Source: Lachnospiraceae bacterium (lineage in GTDB: Bacteria > Bacillota_A > Clostridia > Lachnospirales > Lachnospiraceae). Taken from it: a stretch of DNA of 49,107 bases. The notes below the pieces were generated by a model, which had not been told where the DNA came from, did not search any database, and saw only the letters and a program-made list of their open reading frames with translations. A program made the position numbers and the translations under genes. The DNA lies in assembly GCA_017464645.1 (NCBI GenBank), contig JAFTZF010000020.1, positions 1 through 49,107 on the forward strand, read 5' to 3'. Positions 16,826-24,514 of the stretch are shown piece after piece (the first letter of the stretch is position 1; each line of letters starts with the position of its first letter).

Positions 16826-17485
16826 ATGAAAAAATATATTTCAATTTTGAAACGAACCACACTGTTTGCAGGTGTGGGAGAGGATGAGATCTCTTCTATG
16901 TTGGGTTGCCTTCAGGCAAAGCTCTCCATTTATAAAAGGGGCCAATACGTTTTTCGGCAGGGAGAACACCTGAGCAGCCTTGCTGTTCTGGTAGAGGGAA
17001 GCCTTCATATCCAAAGGGAAGACTATTGGGGGAACCGCAGTATTATCAATGACATAGGTATAGGTGAGCTGGTGGGAGAGGCCTACATTGCCCCTGACAG
17101 CGGCCCGCTGCCAAACGATGTGGTGGCGGTAGAGGACAGTGTGGTAATCTTTTTTGATGTGAAACGGGTGCTGACTGTCTGTTCCTCCGCCTGCAGGTTT
17201 CATTCCATGGTGGTGCAGAATCTGTTCTTTGCCATATCAGAAAAAAATCGAAAACTGGTACAAAAGCTGGGACACATGGAGAAACGCTCCACCCGCGAAA
17301 AACTGATCTCTTACCTGTCGGAAGAGGCCAGGCGACAAAACAGCGGTACCTTTACCATTCCTTTCAATCGCCAGCAGCTGGCGGATTTCCTGTCGGTGGA
17401 TCGCAGTGCCATGTCAAATGAGCTGTGCAAAATGCGGGATGACGGGCTGTTGACCTTTGAGAAGAGCAGATTCACATTATTATAA
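16826..17485 (+). CDS. Crp/Fnr-family transcriptional regulator
   Basis: The 219-residue protein has a cyclic-nucleotide-binding-like beta-roll (about 15-125: FRQGEHLSSLAVLVEGSLHI, then IGELVGEAYIAP), a long dimerisation helix, and a Crp-type winged helix (about 150-215) with recognition segment RQQLADFLSVDRSAMSNELCKMRDDGLL. It lacks the N-terminal cysteine cluster of FNR and the Arg-Ser signature of cAMP binding, so it probably senses something else. It is divergent from the ferredoxin-like gene and likely controls it. A similar regulator lies at 38691-39353. Confidence 0.88.
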   Translation: MKKYISILKRTTLFAGVGEDEISSMLGCLQAKLSIYKRGQYVFRQGEHLSSLAVLVEGSLHIQREDYWGNRSIINDIGIGELVGEAYIAPDSGPLPNDVVAVEDSVVIFFDVKRVLTVCSSACRFHSMVVQNLFFAISEKNRKLVQKLGHMEKRSTREKLISYLSEEARRQNSGTFTIPFNRQQLADFLSVDRSAMSNELCKMRDDGLLTFEKSRFTLL

Positions 17486-17502
17486 GGAATTTGAAAGATA
17501 TA

Positions 17503-17553
17503 TTGACAAATATCTATGTAACATATATAATAATACATAGATAAATGTCTATG
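17503..17553 (+). promoter_or_regulatory. Consensus promoter with three ArsR-type half-sites
   Basis: TTGACA (17503-17508), exactly 17 bases, TATAAT (17526-17531): a perfect sigma-A promoter. Three half-sites cover it: TATCTATG (17511-17518) in the spacer, CATAGATA (17536-17543) just after the -10, and TCTATG (17548-17553). The first two form an 8-base inverted repeat across the -10; the last two form a 6-6-6 inverted repeat at the start site. ArsR/SmtB repressors bind such imperfect 12-2-12-like repeats, so tight repression by the gene at 17558 is expected. Confidence 0.8.
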
Positions 17554-17557
17554 GGAG

Positions 17558-17881
17558 ATGGAGTTGTTGCAGATAGATGAAAAGAAGACAGCCGTAATAT
17601 TTAAAGCTCTCGGTGATGAGAACCGGATTCGCATTCTGAAGCTTTTGCGTACAGGTGAAAAATGCGCCTGCAAGCTGTTGGAGGAAATCAATGTAACCCA
17701 ACCTACCCTTTCCCATCATATGAAAATTCTCTGTGATTCCGGCATCGTAATCGGTCGGAAAGAGGGCAAGTGGATGCATTATTCCATTTCCGAAGAAGGA
17801 GCCGGATATGCAGGAGAGTGTCTGCAGGCTTTGACTACTCTGGGATACGGTTGTGAAAATAAGTCATGTTGTGAAAAGTAA
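17558..17881 (+). CDS. arsR: ArsR/SmtB-family metalloregulator
   Basis: The 107-residue protein is a winged-helix ArsR repressor: KALGDENRIRILKLLRTGEKCACKLLEEINVTQPTLSHHMKILCDSGIVIGRKEGKWMHYSI. The motif ekCaCkLLe (Cys at about 36 and 38, in the alpha-3 helix) is the ELCVCDL-type arsenite/metal site of classical ArsR. A further Cys-rich tail, CENKSCCEK, could add ligands. The start at 17558 is uncertain: GGGAG abuts the ATG, and TTG codons at 17564 and 17567 follow a GGAG. It heads the operon permease-thioredoxin-ArsC, so arsenic sensing is well supported. Confidence 0.9.
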   Translation: MELLQIDEKKTAVIFKALGDENRIRILKLLRTGEKCACKLLEEINVTQPTLSHHMKILCDSGIVIGRKEGKWMHYSISEEGAGYAGECLQALTTLGYGCENKSCCEK

Positions 17882-17968
17882 AGGAAGTTGTTACCTTTCC
17901 TCATGACTTCTTTTAAGTATTACAAATAGATACATTTCAATATAACGATATGAGAGGAGGACGTATTT

Positions 17969-18982
17969 ATGAGCGGATTAAAAGCTGCATGGAATTTCTT
18001 TCAAACAGAAATTCTTGGGATGAACTGGCTAAGCAGGCTCATAGGGGCCGGGCTGGAGGCCTGTGGGGTGGATACCGCTGGCAGGCTCGGCGGCAGTATC
18101 CAATTTTTTATCTATGATGTGATCAAGATCATGCTATTGCTGGGTGTTCTGATTTTGCTGATTTCGTATATTCAGAGTTTCTTTCCGCCGGAGAGAACCA
18201 GGAAGATACTGGGTAGATTTCACGGCATTGGTGCAAACATGGTGGCGGCCCTGCTGGGGACGGTAACACCTTTCTGTTCCTGCTCGTCGATTCCGCTGTT
18301 TATTGGATTTACGAGCGCAGGCTTGCCCCTGGGGGTAACCTTTTCCTTCCTCATTTCTTCGCCTATGGTGGACCTGGGAAGCCTGGTGCTGCTCATGAGC
18401 ATCTTCGGGTGGAAGGTGGCTTTCATCTATGTGGTTCTGGGTTTGGTGATTGCCGTTGCAGGCGGGACGTTGATTGAAAAATTGCATTTGGAAAATCAAG
18501 TAGAAGAGTATATCCGAAATGGCCGGGCTATTGATATTTCCCGGGAGGAATTGTATTTCAAGGACCGCATGAAATATGCGTGGGAGCAGGTGGTTTCCAC
18601 TGCAAAAAAGGTGGGGCCTTATGTTCTGATTGGTGCGGGTATCGGAGCCGTGATCCACAACTGGATACCGGAAGCGTTCATTGTGAAGGTGCTGGGAGAG
18701 CGGAATCCTTTGGGAGTAGTCCTTGCTGCTGTTGCAGGAGTTCCCATGTATGCAGATATTTTCGGTACCATTCCCATTGCAGAGGCCCTGCTTGCAAAAG
18801 GAGCGCTGCTGGGCGTAGTGCTGTCCTTCATGATGGGAGTTACCACCTTGTCCCTGCCATCTATAATTATGCTGCGCAAGGCGGTAAAGCCCAAGCTGCT
18901 GGGAGTTTTCGTGGTAATCTGCGCGCTGGGCATTATCCTGGTTGGATATTTCTTTAATGCAATACAAAATTTTATATTATAA
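17969..18982 (+). CDS. DUF318/ArsP-type permease
   Basis: The 337-residue membrane protein has about eight helices, with the family hallmark TPFCSCSSIPLFIGFTSAGLPLG (near residue 95) where CSCSS lines the transport path, and a second half repeating the topology: ADIFGTIPIAEALL. A cytoplasmic loop of about 60 residues (EKLHLENQVEEY onward) joins the halves. Relatives include ArsP, which exports trivalent organoarsenicals, and SO_0444-type metal exporters. In this operon no ArsB or Acr3 is present, so this permease is the only efflux candidate. AGGAGG lies before the ATG. Confidence 0.85.
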   Translation: MSGLKAAWNFFQTEILGMNWLSRLIGAGLEACGVDTAGRLGGSIQFFIYDVIKIMLLLGVLILLISYIQSFFPPERTRKILGRFHGIGANMVAALLGTVTPFCSCSSIPLFIGFTSAGLPLGVTFSFLISSPMVDLGSLVLLMSIFGWKVAFIYVVLGLVIAVAGGTLIEKLHLENQVEEYIRNGRAIDISREELYFKDRMKYAWEQVVSTAKKVGPYVLIGAGIGAVIHNWIPEAFIVKVLGERNPLGVVLAAVAGVPMYADIFGTIPIAEALLAKGALLGVVLSFMMGVTTLSLPSIIMLRKAVKPKLLGVFVVICALGIILVGYFFNAIQNFIL

Positions 18983-19002
18983 GAATTTGGAGGTAGTGAA
19001 GA

Positions 19003-19293
19003 ATGGCATTATTTAATTTTGGAAAGAAAAAGGAAGAGGAGAAGAAGGCGCCGACTTGTATCGGCAGCATCAGGGTCTTGGGAGCAGGCTGCGCATCCTG
19101 CTATGCTTTGTATGAGAACACCCGGGAAGCGGTCAAGGCTATGGACTTGTCTGTAGAAGTGGAGTATATTACCGATATGGAAAAGATTATGGAGTATGGC
19201 GTCATGCGTATGCCGGCCCTTGTTGTGAATAAAAAAGTGGTGGCTATGGGAAAGGTGTTGAAGGCTGCCGATATCAGCAAGCTTTTGGAGTAA
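19003..19293 (+). CDS. Small thioredoxin-like redox protein (TM0996/MTH895 type)
   Basis: The 96-residue protein has a polar Lys/Glu-rich N-terminal tail and then a thioredoxin-like fold with an atypical active site Cys30-Ala-Ser-Cys33 in LGAGCASCYALYENT. A cis-proline-like loop MRMPALVVN follows, then the last beta-alpha unit. This is the short redox-active family often found beside DUF318 permeases and ArsC. It sits 20 bases after the permease gene with GGAGG before the ATG, and 65 bases before arsC. It may reduce ArsC, or load metal to the permease; both are inference. An extra Cys19 is in the tail. Confidence 0.8.
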   Translation: MALFNFGKKKEEEKKAPTCIGSIRVLGAGCASCYALYENTREAVKAMDLSVEVEYITDMEKIMEYGVMRMPALVVNKKVVAMGKVLKAADISKLLE

Positions 19294-19358
19294 ATCTCAT
19301 AAGAGCGGTGCCGTGAAGCGGCTGGAAAGAAAATGACGAAAGGGAGAGTGTCAATACC

Positions 19359-19748
19359 ATGAAAAAGAAAATCGCATTTATCTGTGTACACAATTCCTGC
19401 CGCAGTCAGATTGCGGAGGCGTTGGGAAAGCATCTTGCGGGAGAACGGTTTGAGTTCTATTCTGCAGGAACGGAAACCAAGCCGCAGATCAATCAGGATG
19501 CAGTGCGGCTGATGAAACAGCTCTATGGGATTGATATGGAGAAAACCCAGCACAGCAAGACCATTGACGAAATTCCCGCACCGGATGTAGCTATTTCCAT
19601 GGGATGCGATGTGAGATGCCCATATATAGGCAGAGACTTTGATGATAACTGGGGCTTGCCTGATCCAACGGGCCAAGACGACCGGGTATTTATGGAGGTC
19701 ATAGAACAAATCGCAAATAAGATCCGCAGCTTGTGCGAAAACCCTTAA
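19359..19748 (+). CDS. arsC: Arsenate reductase, thioredoxin-coupled low-molecular-weight phosphatase type
   Basis: The 129-residue enzyme has the phosphatase loop C-x5-R as Cys9-VHNSC-Arg15, followed by Ser16. The redox relay cysteines are Cys83 and Cys88 in MGCDVRCPYIG, and the general-acid region is LPDPTG (Asp102). This is the pI258/BsuArsC class, which reduces arsenate to arsenite and is regenerated by thioredoxin. It ends the ars operon. The preceding small thioredoxin is the natural electron-donor candidate. Confidence 0.92.
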   Translation: MKKKIAFICVHNSCRSQIAEALGKHLAGERFEFYSAGTETKPQINQDAVRLMKQLYGIDMEKTQHSKTIDEIPAPDVAISMGCDVRCPYIGRDFDDNWGLPDPTGQDDRVFMEVIEQIANKIRSLCENP

Positions 19749-19814
19749 ATATTTGAATCCCGGGAAGCGGCACAGGAGGTAGGTGTTTCACGAAGTATTC
19801 TTTTGACAAAGAAT

Positions 19815-19858
19815 AAAACTGCTATGCGAATCGATTTTCTCTTGCATAGCAGTTTTTC
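19815..19858. terminator. Bidirectional terminator after arsC
   Basis: CTGCTATGC (19819-19827) pairs with GCATAGCAG (19844-19852), flanked by AAAA and TTTTT. It serves arsC and the convergent exonuclease gene. Confidence 0.9.
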
Positions 19859-19875
19859 TTTCATAAAAAGATGAT

Positions 19876-20634
19876 TTATAAGGTATCTACCTCCAGCTCC
19901 ACCGGACAATGATCCGACCCCATCACATCCGTATGAATCTTTGCGTCCACCAGCTTGTCCTGCAGACGATCGGAAACCACAAAGTAGTCGATGCGCCACC
20001 CTGCGTTCTTTTCCCGGGCACGGAAGCGATAGGACCACCAGGAGTAGATGTCAGTGGCATCCGGATAGAAATAGCGAAAGGTGTCGGTAAAGCCTGCCTG
20101 CAAAAGTTCCGTGAATTTGGCCCGCTCTTCGTCGGTAAAGCCCGCATTGTGACGATTGGCCCTGGGGTTCTTAAGGTCAATCTCCCGGTGAGCCACATTA
20201 AGGTCGCCGCAGAAAACCACAGGCTTTTTCGCATCCAGAGCACACACATAGGTGCGGAAGGCATCCTCCCACTCCATGCGATAGGACAGGCGGGCCAACT
20301 CGTTCTGGGAGTTGGGCGTGTACACAGTTACGAAATAGAAGCCCTCAAATTCCAAAGTGATGACACGGCCTTCCTGGTCATGCTCCTCCCGGCCGATGCC
20401 ATAGGAAACGGACAGGGGTTCCATTTTAGTAAGTATCGCAGTTCCGCTGTAGCCTTTCTTTACAGCGTAGTTCCAATATTGATAATAGCCGGGCAGCGAA
20501 AGGTCAATCTGGCCTTCCTGCAGCTTTGTCTCCTGCAGACAGAAGATATCAGCATCCAGTGCTTTAAAATCCTCCAGAAAGTTTTTCCCCACACAGGCAC
20601 GCAGGCCGTTTACATTCCAGGATACAAATTTCAT
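19876..20634 (-). CDS. xth: Exodeoxyribonuclease III (AP endonuclease)
   Basis: The 252-residue protein is a full-length ExoIII-type AP endonuclease of the DNase I-like fold. Motifs seen are [10 protein letters not shown] (Asn7), LQETKLQ (metal-binding Glu35), FCGDLNVAH (catalytic Asp and Asn), [20 protein letters not shown], and GSDHCPV at the end with the catalytic Asp-His. It cuts 5' of abasic sites in base-excision repair. A weak AAGGAGA site lies before the ATG. It is a single-gene unit, convergent with arsC. Confidence 0.95.
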   Translation of the reverse strand: MKFVSWNVNGLRACVGKNFLEDFKALDADIFCLQETKLQEGQIDLSLPGYYQYWNYAVKKGYSGTAILTKMEPLSVSYGIGREEHDQEGRVITLEFEGFYFVTVYTPNSQNELARLSYRMEWEDAFRTYVCALDAKKPVVFCGDLNVAHREIDLKNPRANRHNAGFTDEERAKFTELLQAGFTDTFRYFYPDATDIYSWWSYRFRAREKNAGWRIDYFVVSDRLQDKLVDAKIHTDVMGSDHCPVELEVDTL

Positions 20635-20926
20635 AAAAAGTCTCCTTTTTCGATTTTCTTATGGACTATGAAAAAAGTATATTCGTTTGCAGAAAAATAA
20701 GCAAGGCTTTTTGAAGCGGTGGGCAGATTTCCCTTGCACCCCGGGGCAAAACCATGTAAAATAGGTCATGACTAAACACATGGATCGCCAGCAACGCAGT
20801 GGCCAGTCTCTGTGTGGAAAAGCGAGGCGGTATGCCGTCTATGCCTGCTTTAGAGCAGGTGGAAGAACGATTAAAAACCTGAGTGTTTGAAAATGCATTC
20901 AGTAAAGATAAAAGGATGGAAAAAAG
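20635..20926 (+). other. Gene-free leader region upstream of argS
   Basis: 292 bases with no supported gene. A candidate promoter is TTGCAC (20734-20739), 17 bases, TAAAAT (20757-20762), which would give a 5' leader of about 155 bases. The leader holds the small hairpins CCTGC-TTTAGA-GCAGG and CTGAGTG/CATTCAG. The T-box consensus AGGGTGGNACCGCG and a terminator are absent, so no known aminoacyl-tRNA-synthetase leader can be assigned. Confidence 0.4.
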
Positions 20927-22693
20927 ATGAAAAAATTGATCGATCAGATTACAGTAGAAATGGAGCAGGCTTTTTCTGCGGCCGGCTATGATGCCAAATA
21001 TGCAAAGGTAACCCTGTCCAATCGACCGGACCTGTGTGAATATCAGTGCAACGGAGCCATGGCTGCTGCAAAGGAATATCGCTGTGCACCCATTCAGATT
21101 GCAAATAAGGTAGTAGAGCAGCTGCAGGGAAATGCAGTGTTTGCAGAGGTAAATGCAGTAGCGCCCGGCTTTATCAACCTGAAGGTAAGTCCGGCGTTTC
21201 TGTGTGAATATATGAAGGGCATGGCTGCGGATGAGCGCCTGGGCTGTGAGAAGGCAGAGAATCCAAAAAAGATCATTCTGGACTACGGCGGACCCAATGT
21301 GGCAAAGCCCCTGCATGTAGGACATCTGCGTTCCGCCATCATCGGTGAGAGCATCAAGCGCATGGGCCGTTTTATGGGCCACGAGATGATCGGTGACATT
21401 CACCTGGGTGACTGGGGCCTGCAGATGGGTCTGATCATTACCGAGCTGAAGGCCAGAAAGCCGGAGTTGGTGTATTTTGATGAGAACTACACAGGCGCAT
21501 ATCCCGAGGAGGCGCCCTTTACCATTTCTGAGCTGGAGGAGATTTATCCTACCGCCAGCGCCAAGTCCAAGGTGGACGAGACATACAAGGAAGAGGCCAT
21601 GCATGCCACCTATCTGGTGCAGAACGGACACCGGGGCTATCAGGCCATTTTGCAGCACATTCTGAATGTGTCTGTCACAGACCTGAAGCGCAACTACAAG
21701 AATCTGAATGTAGAGTTTGACCTGTGGAAGGGTGAATCCGATGCACAGCCCTATATTCCGGACATGGTGCAGAAGATGAAGGATGATGGATTTGCTTATA
21801 TGAGCGACGGCGCTTTGGTAGTGGATATCAAAGAAGAGACCGATACCAAAGAGGTTCCGCCCTGCATGATCTTAAAGTCCGACGGAGCTTCTCTGTATAC
21901 TACCACAGACCTGGCTACCATTGTGGAGCGCATGAAGCTGTTTGCCCCGGATGAGATCATTTACGTGGTGGACAAGCGCCAGGAGATGCATTTTGTGCAG
22001 GTATTCCGCTGTGCAAGAAAGACAGGTTTAGTAGATGACAAGACAGGCCTTCGGTTCCTGGGTTTTGGTACCATGAACGGCAAGGATGGCAAGCCCTTCA
22101 AGACCCGAGAAGGCGGCGTGATGCGTCTGGAGCACCTGATTTCGGATATTAATGACAAGATGTATACCAAGATTGCAGAGAATAGAGAGATTTCCCCGGA
22201 GGAAGCCCGCCAGACTGCCAAGATCGTAGGTCTGTCTGCCATCAAGTACGGCGACCTGTCCAACCAGGCCTCCAAGGACTATGTGTTTGACATTGACCGC
22301 TTTACTTCCTTTGAGGGAGATACCGGTCCTTACCTGCTGTACACCCTGGTTCGGATCAAATCCATTCTGAACAAGTACGCAGACCAGGGCCATGATGCAT
22401 CCCAGGCTGTGATCCGGGAAGCGGTAGGCGAGAGCGAAAAGTCCCTCATGTTGGAGGCGGCCAAATTCAACGGTGTTATGGAAAATGCCTTTGAGGAGAT
22501 CGCACCTCACAAGATTTGCGCCTATATTTACGATCTGGCAAATGCCTTCAACAAGTTCTATCACGAGACCAAGATTTTAAGTGAAGAGGATGAGGAGCAG
22601 AAGGGAAGCTGGATCGCACTGCTGGTGCTGTGCAAACGGATTCTGGAGACCTGCATTGATGTGCTGGGCTTCGAAGCACCGGAAAGAATGTAA
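20927..22693 (+). CDS. argS: Arginyl-tRNA synthetase
   Basis: The 588-residue class I synthetase charges tRNA-Arg. An N-terminal Add-1-type domain occupies about 1-115. The HIGH equivalent is HVGH at 130-133 within GGPNVAKPLHVGHLRSAIIGE; the KMSKS region is replaced by DGKPFKTREGG, as usual in ArgRS, which has a weak version. The C-terminal DALR anticodon domain contains LSNQASKDYVFDIDRF and ends in LGFEAPERM, a normal ArgRS terminus. AAAGGATGG precedes the ATG. Single-gene unit with its own terminator. Confidence 0.96.
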   Translation: MKKLIDQITVEMEQAFSAAGYDAKYAKVTLSNRPDLCEYQCNGAMAAAKEYRCAPIQIANKVVEQLQGNAVFAEVNAVAPGFINLKVSPAFLCEYMKGMAADERLGCEKAENPKKIILDYGGPNVAKPLHVGHLRSAIIGESIKRMGRFMGHEMIGDIHLGDWGLQMGLIITELKARKPELVYFDENYTGAYPEEAPFTISELEEIYPTASAKSKVDETYKEEAMHATYLVQNGHRGYQAILQHILNVSVTDLKRNYKNLNVEFDLWKGESDAQPYIPDMVQKMKDDGFAYMSDGALVVDIKEETDTKEVPPCMILKSDGASLYTTTDLATIVERMKLFAPDEIIYVVDKRQEMHFVQVFRCARKTGLVDDKTGLRFLGFGTMNGKDGKPFKTREGGVMRLEHLISDINDKMYTKIAENREISPEEARQTAKIVGLSAIKYGDLSNQASKDYVFDIDRFTSFEGDTGPYLLYTLVRIKSILNKYADQGHDASQAVIREAVGESEKSLMLEAAKFNGVMENAFEEIAPHKICAYIYDLANAFNKFYHETKILSEEDEEQKGSWIALLVLCKRILETCIDVLGFEAPERM

Positions 22694-22703
22694 AAAGAAA
22701 TTA

Positions 22704-22746
22704 AAAATCGGCGGCTTGAGTAATAATCAGGCTGCCGATTTTTTAA
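22704..22746. terminator. Bidirectional terminator between argS and thiT
   Basis: A 16-pair stem (22704-22719 with 22727-22742; two G-U pairs) flanked by A- and T-runs. Confidence 0.9.
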
Positions 22747-22755
22747 ATTTCAAAA

Positions 22756-23424
22756 TTACTCCAGCGCCAGCTTTTTCACCTGGGCAAATCCCTTATTTAC
22801 TGCGGGAATTGCCAGCACGATCAAGGTAATGGCTGCCTCACATCCCAGATAGCTGCCGTTGTAGGCCAGGGAGTAGACAGGAGCGCTCATGCCGGAGCCT
22901 TCTGCATAGGATGCAAAGAAGATCAGGCCGGACAGGAAGGCGAAGAAATAGCGGCCCAGCACACCTGCGATATAGCCTTTGATGAGACCGTTCTTCTTGT
23001 TGCAGAATAGTCCTGACAGACCCAGAGCGCCGAAAGCCAGCAGATAGTCGGTAACCATCTGAGGAATACTGATTATGTAAGGGTCTGAAATCAGCTGCAG
23101 GAGACCATAGGCCAGGCCGGTCATAAGACCCACCCGAAGGCCATACCAGTATCCAATCAAACAGATGAACAGCATGGAAAATAAAGTGACAGAACCACCC
23201 ATAGGCGCTTCAAACAGCTTGAGAAACGAGGTGACCATAGCCAGGGCCATGGCAGCTGCAGAAAATACCAGCTGTTTGGTGCTGACTTTTTTGCGATCGC
23301 CGGCTATGTAGCAAGCTGCCAGCAACAGTATCAGCGTCAGTACGATCAGAGCACCGTATCCGGCACCGGTCAGGGCATAGGACGTGCCCCATTCATCCAC
23401 TACTTTGGTTACAAAAAATGACAT
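22756..23424 (-). CDS. thiT: Thiamine ECF transporter substrate-binding subunit
   Basis: The 222-residue protein has six membrane helices and reads as the ThiT S-component: an N-terminal stretch, then AGYGALIVLTLILLLAACYIAGDRKK, STKQLVFSAAAMALAMVTSFLKLFEAPMGGSVTLFSMLFICLIGYWYGLRVGLMTGLAYGLLQL. The PMGGSVTLFSM and GYWYGLRVG segments form the thiamine site in this family. It works with a shared EcfA/A'/T module encoded elsewhere. The ATG at 23424 has AGGAGG seven bases upstream; an earlier ATG at 23457 lies in the riboswitch and is not used. Control by the TPP riboswitch upstream fixes the substrate assignment. Confidence 0.93.
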   Translation of the reverse strand: MSFFVTKVVDEWGTSYALTGAGYGALIVLTLILLLAACYIAGDRKKVSTKQLVFSAAAMALAMVTSFLKLFEAPMGGSVTLFSMLFICLIGYWYGLRVGLMTGLAYGLLQLISDPYIISIPQMVTDYLLAFGALGLSGLFCNKKNGLIKGYIAGVLGRYFFAFLSGLIFFASYAEGSGMSAPVYSLAYNGSYLGCEAAITLIVLAIPAVNKGFAQVKKLALE

Positions 23425-23431
23425 AAAAAAA

Positions 23432-23560
23432 CCTCCTTGGTAAAATAAAATTTTCACAGGAGGGGCTCTAAAAACTGCTTCCTTTCACCGGCATTATCCG
23501 GATAAGTATTGAGGGTCAGTACGATGATGTACTTTCTCAGCCTTAGGCTCCCCTAGCATT
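23432..23560 (-). promoter_or_regulatory. TPP riboswitch with ribosome-binding-site sequestration
   Basis: On the minus strand the thi-box is clear: GGGGAGC (near 23557), GGCTGAGA, ACCCT, and ATCCGGATAATGCCGG followed by GGAAGC, spanning about 23560-23478. Downstream, CCTCCT (complement of 23458-23463) is the exact complement of the thiT AGGAGG (complement of 23432-23437), separated by 20 bases. With no T-run, the design suggests translational rather than transcriptional control: ligand-bound aptamer would leave the anti-ribosome-binding-site strand free to cover the site. Confidence 0.92.
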
Positions 23561-23580
23561 TCGCTATGTGATTCCACTTC

Positions 23581-23609
23581 AATATAAAGCCTGGGAGGGG
23601 AAATGTCAA
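23581..23609 (-). promoter_or_regulatory. Promoter of thiT
   Basis: Minus-strand TTGACA (complement of 23604-23609), 17 bases, TATATT (complement of 23581-23586). Expected start near 23574, just before the riboswitch. Confidence 0.75.
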
Positions 23610-23619
23610 GAGGGAAATA

Positions 23620-23649
23620 TTGCGGAGCACGGCTGTCCTGTGCTATACT
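23620..23649 (+). promoter_or_regulatory. Promoter of the CPBP protease gene
   Basis: TTGCGG (23620-23625), 18 bases, TATACT (23644-23649) with an extended TGc. It faces away from the thiT promoter. Confidence 0.6.
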
Positions 23650-23669
23650 AAATCAAATGTAAAAGAGAA

Positions 23670-24488
23670 ATGGAGAGAGTGCCGGTGAGCAAGCACAGAG
23701 GACAATTTGTTTTTTGGCTGGAGAGCTTTATGCAGCTTTTTTTGCCGTTATTTGTGTATTTTCTTTTTCATGCAGCAGTGCAGGTGATTGTTTCCAGCCT
23801 GCTGGGCATGGAGTTTTATATGAATCATTCCACCGCAGTTCAGTGCGTGGGAAATGCAGTTCTTCTGCCGGTATTTTTCCGAATGTACCGGGGAAGACAA
23901 AGTCACCCGGAGTCAGAGCAAAAAGCAGAAAAGCGAAGCTTAAGCGCAGGCGACTGCTTGAAAATCATAGGAGTATCTGTTTGCTTTTCCAGAGGGGTGA
24001 ATCTGTTGATTGGACTGACGCCTCTGCCGGGATGGTTTCCGGCCTATGAGTCTGCGTCTGCTTCTGTTATGCGAGAAGCTTTCTGGATACAGCTGTTGGC
24101 AGTAGTAGTTTTTGCGCCGGTAGCAGAGGAACTGCTGATGCGGGGACTTATCTATGGGCGGCTAAAGTCTATGACTGGAAATATAAAACTGGCGATTTTA
24201 GCAAGCTCTCTGTTGTTTGCGTTGTTCCACGGAAATATTGTTCAGGGAATCTATGCATTCGCCCTGGGAGCCCTGTTTGCATGGCTCATGGAGCGCTGCA
24301 AGACCCTGTGGGCGCCCGTGTTAGCACATGCGGCGGCAAATGCAGTGACATTGGCTTTGAGTCTGCCACAGCTGTCGGAAGGACTTTCCCGGCATCCGGC
24401 GGTAACGATCCTGTTGACGGCTGTCTTTTTGCTGGCGGGATATTTTCTGGCAAAAAGAATAGAGGACTCTGGGAAAGAATCCTCTTGA
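23670..24488 (+). CDS. CPBP-family intramembrane metalloprotease (CAAX-like)
   Basis: The 272-residue membrane protein (about seven helices) carries the CPBP motifs: EExxxR in PVAEELLMRGLIYG (near residue 150), FxxxH in LLFALFHGN, and HxxxN in LAHAAANAVTLAL, which together bind zinc. The family includes Rce1-type prenyl proteases and bacterial Abi proteins linked to bacteriocin immunity. The start is uncertain: the ATG at 23670 has only AAAGAGA, while a GTG at 23685 has GGAGAG seven bases upstream. Convergent with the glycosyltransferase gene, with 26 bases between stops. The substrate is unknown. Confidence 0.85.
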   Translation: MERVPVSKHRGQFVFWLESFMQLFLPLFVYFLFHAAVQVIVSSLLGMEFYMNHSTAVQCVGNAVLLPVFFRMYRGRQSHPESEQKAEKRSLSAGDCLKIIGVSVCFSRGVNLLIGLTPLPGWFPAYESASASVMREAFWIQLLAVVVFAPVAEELLMRGLIYGRLKSMTGNIKLAILASSLLFALFHGNIVQGIYAFALGALFAWLMERCKTLWAPVLAHAAANAVTLALSLPQLSEGLSRHPAVTILLTAVFLLAGYFLAKRIEDSGKESS

Positions 24489-24514
24489 TAAAAAGTCTTG
24501 TTCCTGAAAGTTTC

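Noticed and set aside
20760..20926. T-box riboswitch before argS
   Set aside because: The antiterminator consensus and a terminator are missing.
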